NCBI GenBank assembly: GCA_030041195.1 | Contig: JASHOI010000205.1 | Location: 1 to 13,439, forward strand | Source of the DNA: Streptosporangiaceae bacterium | GTDB taxonomy: Bacteria > Actinomycetota > Actinomycetes > Streptosporangiales > Streptosporangiaceae | Reading direction: 5' to 3' | Length of the DNA: 13,439 nucleotides | In this document: positions 8,426-13,439 of the stretch, in pieces | How the letters are laid out: every line of letters begins with the position of its first letter | Position numbering within the stretch: the first letter of the stretch is position 1 | Position numbers and translations under genes: made by a program | The notes under the pieces: generated by a model | The model's database searches: none | Told to the model about the DNA's origin: nothing | The model's input: only the letters and a program-made list of their open reading frames with translations

Positions 8426-9868
8426 ATGTCCAGCCATGTCGGCGCCCGCTTCAAGCATGGGGCGGAGCCGGGATCGACCGAGCAACTGTCACCACGAAAC
8501 CAGCAGAAAGCCCGTGCCCTGGGGATCACCTCGGCGACTGGGCTGGTCATCGGCAGCATCGTCGGCACCGGGGTGTTCACGATGCCGGCCGTGCTGGCCG
8601 GGGCGGGAACGAGCTCGCTGGCCACGCTGGCCGTCATCGCGGTCGGCGCGATGCTGCTTGCCATCTTGTTCGGCCAGCTCACCAAGCGAGTGCCGAACTC
8701 GGACGGGGGGCTTTACGCCTACGCCAGGCACGAGTTCGGCGACTTCGCCGGGTACCTGACCGGCTGGTGCTACTGGATCCAGGCCTGGGCTGGCAACGCG
8801 GCGATCGTGTCGGCCTGGGTGCTGTACGTCGACGCGCTGTTCGGGATCAGCCACCCGTCGGCGATGACGGACTGGGGCATCGCCCTGCTAGGCCTCTGGG
8901 TTCCGGCCGTCGTGAACCTGGCCGGGGTCAGGAACATGGCCTGGTTTCAGAACCTCACCGTCGTGCTGAAGTTCCTGCCGCTGCTGTTCGTCGGCGTCGT
9001 GGGATGGTTCTTCGTCTCCAAGGCCAACTTCGGCCCGTTCAACGCCTCCGGCGGGAGCCTCTACAGCGCAATCGGGATCGCCGCCGGCGTCGCGCTGTTC
9101 TCGTTCATCGGCGTCGAGGTGGCGGCGATCACCGCCAAGCGGGTGAACAACCCGCGGCGGAACGTCGGCCGGGCGTCCGTGCTGGGCACGGCGGCCTGCG
9201 CGATCCTGTACGTGCTGGTGACCGCCGCGGTGATGGGGCTGGTCCCGCACCACGTGCTGGTCAACAACACCGCGCCGTTCGTCCCCGCGTTCGAGGCGAT
9301 TTTCACCCACGGCGCCTGGGCCGGCAAGGTGGTGGCCGCGCTCGCGGTCGTCTCCGGGATCGGCGCGCTGAACGGCTGGACCCTGGTCACCGCGGAGGTG
9401 TCCCGGGCGCCCGCCAACGACGGCCTGTTCCCGCGGCCGTTCGCCTGGACCGACCGCAGGGACAACGCGTGGTTCGGCATCGTGCTCGCCGCGCTGCTGC
9501 CGTCGCTGCTGATGCTGTGGGCCTACACCACGAAGACCGGGCTGACGGTGTTCACCTACCTGGTCGACCTCACCGTGGTCACGGTCGCGATCCCGTACCT
9601 CATGTCCGCCTGCGCGCAGCTCACTTACCTGGTGTCGAAGCGCCGCCGGGTCCAGGGCTGGCTGCTGGCCCGCGACCTGCTGATCACGGGCGCCGCAGTG
9701 CTGTTCTCGATGTGGGTCACGTTCGCCGCCGGGTTCGCCGCGGTGTACCAGGCCATGGTGATCGTGCTGGCAGGCATCGTCATCTACGCCTTCCTGAAGG
9801 CTCAGCGCGAGAATGCCGGTCAGGTCGCCGCACCGCAGGACGCTCCCGAAGCGGAGGCAGGGCGATGA
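8426..9868 (+). CDS. arcD: APC-superfamily amino acid antiporter, probable arginine/ornithine exchanger
   Basis: The ATG at 8426 follows GGGAGGGG (8415-8422) by 3 nt; an ATG nine codons upstream (8399) lacks a site. The 480-residue protein has about 12 hydrophobic helices and begins its membrane part with the basic amino acid/polyamine antiporter signature [29 protein letters not shown], the unwound helix-1 substrate site (GSIVGTG). Further family features are [33 protein letters not shown] and [26 protein letters not shown]. In arc operons such carriers exchange external arginine for ornithine, which drives the pathway without energy cost. Substrate is inferred from the neighbours, since polyamine or other exchangers share the fold. 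Its stop overlaps the arginine deiminase start (ATGA). Confidence 0.88.
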   Translation: MSSHVGARFKHGAEPGSTEQLSPRNQQKARALGITSATGLVIGSIVGTGVFTMPAVLAGAGTSSLATLAVIAVGAMLLAILFGQLTKRVPNSDGGLYAYARHEFGDFAGYLTGWCYWIQAWAGNAAIVSAWVLYVDALFGISHPSAMTDWGIALLGLWVPAVVNLAGVRNMAWFQNLTVVLKFLPLLFVGVVGWFFVSKANFGPFNASGGSLYSAIGIAAGVALFSFIGVEVAAITAKRVNNPRRNVGRASVLGTAACAILYVLVTAAVMGLVPHHVLVNNTAPFVPAFEAIFTHGAWAGKVVAALAVVSGIGALNGWTLVTAEVSRAPANDGLFPRPFAWTDRRDNAWFGIVLAALLPSLLMLWAYTTKTGLTVFTYLVDLTVVTVAIPYLMSACAQLTYLVSKRRRVQGWLLARDLLITGAAVLFSMWVTFAAGFAAVYQAMVIVLAGIVIYAFLKAQRENAGQVAAPQDAPEAEAGR

Positions 9869-11085
9869 GCTTCAGCGTGCAGTCAGAGATCGGACAGCTC
9901 CGTCAGGTTGTTGTGCACCGGCCAGGACTCGAGCTGTCCCGGCTCACCCCGCAGAACATCGGCGGCCTGCTGTTCGACGACGTGATGTGGGCAAAGCGGG
10001 CCAAGGAAGAGCACGACGTGTTCGCCGAGGCGCTGCGCGAGCGCGGCGTCACCGTGCACTACTTCGGCCAGCTGCTGGCCGAGACGCTCGGCCAGCCGAC
10101 CGGGCGGGAGTTCGTCCTGGACCGGGTGTGCACGCCGGAGGTCCTCGGGCCGGAGCTCGTGCGACCGGTACGGCAGCTCTTCAACGATCTGGACGGCGCG
10201 AGCCTGGCCGAGTATCTGGTCGGCGGGGTGCTCAAGGCGGACCTGCGGCCAGTGCGGGCGCGGAGCCTGAGATGGGACCTGCTGCGCGCCGACGATTTCG
10301 TGCTGCCGCCGCTGCCCAACCACCTGTTTCCCAGGGACAACTCCTGCTGGATCTACGGCGGCGTCTCGGTTAACCCCATGGCCAAGCCCGCCCGGCAGCG
10401 CGAGACCCTGCACGTGCGAGCCATCTACCGCTACCACCCGATGTTTGCGGACGCGGGCTTCGTCACCTATTACGGCGACGACGACGCCAGCCACCTGCCC
10501 GCCAGCATCGAGGGCGGCGACGTGCACGTCATCGGGAACGGGACCGTGCTGATCGGCATGGGCGAGAGGACCACCCCGATGGCGGTGGAGATCCTGGCCA
10601 GGGCCCTGTTCGGCAGCGGCCAGGCCACCCAGGTGATCGCCGTCGAGCTGCCGAAATCACACGCGATGATGCACCTCGACACCGCGATGACCATGATCGA
10701 CCGTGGGGTGTTCGTGCTGTACCCCTACTTCGACCGGCGGCTGCGGTCGTGGACGGTCACCCCGGTGGACGGCACCGACGGGATCCGGGTCTCCCGCAAC
10801 CACAGCCTCTGGGAGACCCTCGCCGAGGCCATGGGCCTGGGCGAGGTGACCGTGCTGACCACCGATGAGGACGTCAGGGCCGCGGAGCGGGAGCAATGGG
10901 ATGACGGCACCAACTACCTGGCCGTGGAGCCCGGCGTGATCATGGGCTACGAGCGCAACGTCGCTACCAACACGATGCTGCGCAAGCACGGCATCGAGGT
11001 GATCACCGTGCCCGGCGAGGAACTCGGCCGCGGCCGCGGCGGCCCGCGCTGCATGACCTGCCCGATCGAGCGCGATCCCGCCTGA
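9865..11085 (+). CDS. arcA: Arginine deiminase
   Basis: The enzyme hydrolyses L-arginine to citrulline and ammonia, step one of the cytoplasmic arginine deiminase pathway. The 406-residue length is typical. Active-site elements of the guanidino-modifying family are present: FPRD (155-158), EGGD (216-219), His270 and Asp272 in [10 protein letters not shown], and the nucleophile Cys396 in [15 protein letters not shown]-terminal [17 protein letters not shown] is also characteristic. The first motif has Pro where FTRD is commonest, while the catalytic Asp is kept. The ATG overlaps the antiporter stop by ATGA, so translation is coupled. The start is fixed by the family N-terminus; the open frame far upstream is a shadow of the antiporter gene. 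Confidence 0.97.
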   Translation: MSFSVQSEIGQLRQVVVHRPGLELSRLTPQNIGGLLFDDVMWAKRAKEEHDVFAEALRERGVTVHYFGQLLAETLGQPTGREFVLDRVCTPEVLGPELVRPVRQLFNDLDGASLAEYLVGGVLKADLRPVRARSLRWDLLRADDFVLPPLPNHLFPRDNSCWIYGGVSVNPMAKPARQRETLHVRAIYRYHPMFADAGFVTYYGDDDASHLPASIEGGDVHVIGNGTVLIGMGERTTPMAVEILARALFGSGQATQVIAVELPKSHAMMHLDTAMTMIDRGVFVLYPYFDRRLRSWTVTPVDGTDGIRVSRNHSLWETLAEAMGLGEVTVLTTDEDVRAAEREQWDDGTNYLAVEPGVIMGYERNVATNTMLRKHGIEVITVPGEELGRGRGGPRCMTCPIERDPA

Positions 11086-11103
11086 CCGAAACGGAGAACA
11101 GTG

Positions 11104-12105
11104 ATGGATCTGCGCGGACGCAGCCTGCTGAAAGAGATCGACCTCCGCCGTGAGGAATTCCTTTACCTGGTAGACCTCGCGGAACAGCTCCGCCGGGCCA
11201 AGCAGATGGGCATGCGCGAGCGCCGGCTGGCCGGCCGGAACATCGCGCTGATCTTCGAGAAGGCCTCGACAAGGACCAGGTCCGCCTTTGAGGTCGCGGC
11301 GCACGACGAGGGCGCGCATGTCACCTACATCGGGCCGGGCGAGTCGCAGCTCGGGCACAAGGAATCGGTCAAGGACACCGCGCGGGTGCTGGGGCGCATG
11401 TTCGACGGCATCGAGTACCGGGGGTTTTCCCAGGAGTCCATTGAGATCCTGGGCGCGAACGCCGGGGTGCCGGTGTGGAACGGGCTCACCGACGCCTGGC
11501 ATCCCACCCAGATGCTGGCCGACGTGCTGACCATGCGGGATTACGCGGCCAAACCGCTGCATGAGGTCTCGTTCTGCTACCTGGGCGATGGCCGGAACAA
11601 CACGGCCAACTCGCTGCTGGTCACCGGCGGCCTGCTCGGAATGGACGCCAGGATCTGCGCCCCGGCTGCGTTGCAGCCGTCGCCCCGGGTCCAGACGATC
11701 GCCGGGGGCCTGGCCGCCGGGTCTGGGGCCAGGCTGACGATCACCGATAAGCTGGCTGCCGCGGTTCGCGGCGCCGACTTCCTCTATACCGACGTCTGGC
11801 TGTCCATGGGCGAGCCGGCCGGCGAGTGGGACGCCAGGATCGACGAGCTCATCGGATACCAGGTGAACGCCGAGGTCATGGCGGCCACCGGGAACCCGGA
11901 GGTGAAGTTCATGCACTGCCTGCCCGCCCTGCACAACCGGGAGACCGAGGTCGGGCAGCAGATCTACGACAAGCGCGGGCTCGAGGCGCTGGAGGTCACC
12001 GAGGAGGTATTCGAGTCGCCGCAATCGGTCGTCTTCGAACAGGCGGCGAACCGGATGCCCACGATCAAGGCCGTGATGGTCGCCACCATCGGAACCCCGG
12101 CGTGA
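11104..12105 (+). CDS. arcB: Ornithine carbamoyltransferase, probably catabolic
   Basis: The enzyme converts citrulline and phosphate to ornithine and carbamoyl phosphate when working in the arginine deiminase pathway. The 333-residue protein carries the carbamoyl-phosphate motif STRTR (55-59), HPTQMLAD (133-140), the ornithine-side DVWLSMGE (230-237) and HCLPA (271-275), and ends with [15 protein letters not shown]. Its length and the [38 protein letters not shown] block fit the catabolic ArcB group better than short anabolic ArgF; gene context supports this. GGAG at 11093-11096 is 7 nt before the ATG at 11104; a GTG one codon earlier is possible. The stop overlaps the carbamate kinase start (GTGA). 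Confidence 0.96.
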   Translation: MDLRGRSLLKEIDLRREEFLYLVDLAEQLRRAKQMGMRERRLAGRNIALIFEKASTRTRSAFEVAAHDEGAHVTYIGPGESQLGHKESVKDTARVLGRMFDGIEYRGFSQESIEILGANAGVPVWNGLTDAWHPTQMLADVLTMRDYAAKPLHEVSFCYLGDGRNNTANSLLVTGGLLGMDARICAPAALQPSPRVQTIAGGLAAGSGARLTITDKLAAAVRGADFLYTDVWLSMGEPAGEWDARIDELIGYQVNAEVMAATGNPEVKFMHCLPALHNRETEVGQQIYDKRGLEALEVTEEVFESPQSVVFEQAANRMPTIKAVMVATIGTPA

Positions 12106-13010
12106 GGGTCGCCGTCGCGCTGGGTGGCAATGCGCTGCTGCAGCGTGGCGAGCGACCCGACTCCGACATCCAGGAGTCGCACGTCGCCAGCGCCGTGCAC
12201 GCGCTCACGCCGCTGCTACGCGGTCACGACGTGATCATCACGCACGGGAACGGCCCCCAGGTCGGGCTGCTGGCGCTGGAAAGCGCGAGCGACCCGGCCC
12301 TGTCGCGGCCCTACCCGTTCGACGTCCTTGGCGCGCAGACACAGGGCATGATCGGGTACTGGCTGGTCCAGGCGGTGCAGCGGGCCACGGGCGGAACGGC
12401 CGTGTGCCTCATCTGCCGCACTCTCGTACACCCCGGCGACCCGGCCTTCGATAACCCGTCAAAGTTCGTCGGCCCGGTCTACGACAAGGCCACGGCCGTG
12501 CGGCTGGCCGCGGACCACGGCTGGGACGTCCGGGAGGACGGCCAGGCCTGGCGTCGGGTGGTGCCATCCCCGGAGCCGGCCGAGCTGGTCGAACTCGATA
12601 CGATCCGGCTGCTGATGAGCCACGGCGTGACCGTGGTTTGCGCGGGCGGCGGCGGCATCCCGGTCGTGGACGACGGGTCAGGCAGGCTGCACGGGGTGGA
12701 GGCGGTGGTGGACAAGGACCTGACCGCGGCGCTGCTGGCCCGGGCCGTCGGCGCCGACGCCCTGCTGCTGCTCACCGACGTGGACGCGGTGATCGAGGCG
12801 TTCGGCACGCCGGACGCCCGGCCCATCCGCCGCGCCACCACCGCAGAGCTGCGGGCGCGGTCGTTCCCAGGCGGGTCGATGGGCCCGAAGGTGGAGGCGG
12901 CCTGCCGCTTCGCCGAGGCGACCGGCGCCATCGCCGCGATCGGGCGGCTGGATCAGGCCAGCGCGCTGCTGGACGGCACCGCCGGCACGACCGTCGTGCG
13001 GGCGGCCTGA
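12102..13010 (+). CDS. arcC: Carbamate kinase
   Basis: The enzyme transfers phosphate from carbamoyl phosphate to ADP, giving ATP, CO2 and ammonia, the energy-yielding step of the pathway. The 302-residue protein has [14 protein letters not shown] (3-16), [10 protein letters not shown] (46-55), [12 protein letters not shown] (78-89), [13 protein letters not shown] (113-125), [10 protein letters not shown] (180-189), [10 protein letters not shown] (204-213), [10 protein letters not shown] (221-230) and [15 protein letters not shown] (256-270), all typical of the amino acid kinase fold of this enzyme. The GTG start at 12102 overlaps the arcB TGA as GTGA and places the family N-terminus exactly; the frame is open upstream but that part shadows arcB. 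There is no independent ribosome binding site, so translation is probably coupled to arcB. Confidence 0.96.
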   Translation: MRVAVALGGNALLQRGERPDSDIQESHVASAVHALTPLLRGHDVIITHGNGPQVGLLALESASDPALSRPYPFDVLGAQTQGMIGYWLVQAVQRATGGTAVCLICRTLVHPGDPAFDNPSKFVGPVYDKATAVRLAADHGWDVREDGQAWRRVVPSPEPAELVELDTIRLLMSHGVTVVCAGGGGIPVVDDGSGRLHGVEAVVDKDLTAALLARAVGADALLLLTDVDAVIEAFGTPDARPIRRATTAELRARSFPGGSMGPKVEAACRFAEATGAIAAIGRLDQASALLDGTAGTTVVRAA

Positions 13011-13022
13011 GAGAGGACAGAG

Positions 13023-13439
13023 ATGAGCGGACGGATCGTGGTGGGGGTCGACGGGTCGGAGGGCTCCAAGCACGCCCTGCGGTGGGCCGCCCGGCAGGCC
13101 GGGTTCACCGGGGCCACCCTGGAGGCCGTCACCGGCTGGGAGTACCCGGCGTTCTTCGGCTTCGCTCCGGCCGTCCCCGACGACTTCGACTACAGCCAGC
13201 TCGCCGGGCAGGCGCTGGCCGACGCGATCGACGAGGTGTTCGGGCCCGACCGCCCGCCGGACCTGGAGACCCGGGTGGTGGCCAAACACCCAGCGATGGC
13301 CCTGGTCGACGCGTCGGAAGGTGCCGAGCTGCTGGTGGTGGGCAGCCGGGGGTACGGCGGTTTCGCCGACGCGCTGCTCGGCTCGGTCAGCACATACTGC
13401 GTTCACCACGCGCACTGTCCGGTCACGGTCATCCGGCCG
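13023..13439 (+). CDS. Universal stress protein at the end of the arc operon (3' end outside window)
   Basis: The ATG at 13023 lies 12 nt after the arcC stop, behind AGAGGA, and the frame stays open to the window edge (139 codons, nearly a full UspA domain). It has GRIVVGVDGSEGSKHALRWAA (3-22), an intact ATP loop GSRGYGGFADALLGS (107-121) and HCPVTVIRP at the edge. It is a close paralogue of the USP at 1170-1646, including the WE-P--FGF segment and CVHHA-CPV. Its position as fifth gene of the arc operon ties a stress protein to arginine fermentation, consistent with a shared low-oxygen signal. Only the last few residues are missing. Confidence 0.93.
   Translation, partial: MSGRIVVGVDGSEGSKHALRWAARQAGFTGATLEAVTGWEYPAFFGFAPAVPDDFDYSQLAGQALADAIDEVFGPDRPPDLETRVVAKHPAMALVDASEGAELLVVGSRGYGGFADALLGSVSTYCVHHAHCPVTVIRP

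Noticed and set aside
8767..9864. N-terminal extension of arcA through the antiporter gene
   Set aside because: The extension is an Arg-rich shadow frame; arginine deiminase homology begins at the ATG at 9865, overlapping the antiporter stop.
10657..12024. Minus-strand open frame of 455 codons opposite arcA and arcB
   Set aside because: It has no family features or ribosome binding site; it is a shadow of the two well-recognised enzymes.
11826..12101. Upstream extension of carbamate kinase
   Set aside because: It shadows arcB; the kinase fold begins directly at GTG 12102.

Overview
The window is high-GC DNA with strong third-position G/C bias, GTG/ATG starts, tightly overlapping genes and clean GGAGG-type ribosome binding sites. 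It comes from an actinobacterium that I cannot name from sequence alone. The protein families (DevR/DosR-type regulator, Rv1733c-type membrane protein, several universal stress proteins, XRE-PPOX protein, DUF1918) form a dormancy or low-oxygen gene island of the kind known from mycobacteria and other actinobacteria. No mobile element, tRNA, rRNA or CRISPR array was seen.

Layout. (1) 1-154, minus: start of an unidentified single-pass membrane protein cut by the window edge, followed by about 510 bp with no convincing gene but two DosR-box-like sites. (2) 667-1646, minus: two coupled universal stress proteins, divergent from (3) 1894-4159, plus: an Rv1733c-family two-TM protein and a 14-TM DHA2-type MFS exporter. 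The 247-bp divergent spacer holds four DosR-box-like palindromes. (4) 4272-6038, plus: a glyceraldehyde-3-phosphate dehydrogenase followed by a DevR/DosR response regulator. A 13/14 match to the mycobacterial DosR core overlaps the preceding MFS stop codon. (5) 6066-7611, minus: XRE-PPOX protein then a tandem universal stress protein. These are divergent from a DUF1918 gene (7895-8110), with repeated palindromic motifs between. (6) 8426-13439, plus: a compact operon of amino-acid antiporter (arcD-like), arginine deiminase (arcA), ornithine carbamoyltransferase (arcB), carbamate kinase (arcC) and another universal stress protein cut by the window end. It sits behind a perfect 14-bp palindrome of DosR-box type.

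How it may work together (inference). DevR, made from the gap-devR unit, would bind GGGAC...GTCCC-type boxes at nearly every promoter region of the window, including its own likely operon promoter. The output would be stress proteins (five USP domains in four genes), a flavin/PPOX redox protein, one glycolytic step (NAD-linked GAPDH) and a complete arginine deiminase pathway. That pathway makes one ATP per arginine without respiration and releases ammonia. The most notable proposal is that fermentative arginine catabolism is wired into a DosR dormancy regulon. No DosS/DosT-type sensor kinase is seen in the window.
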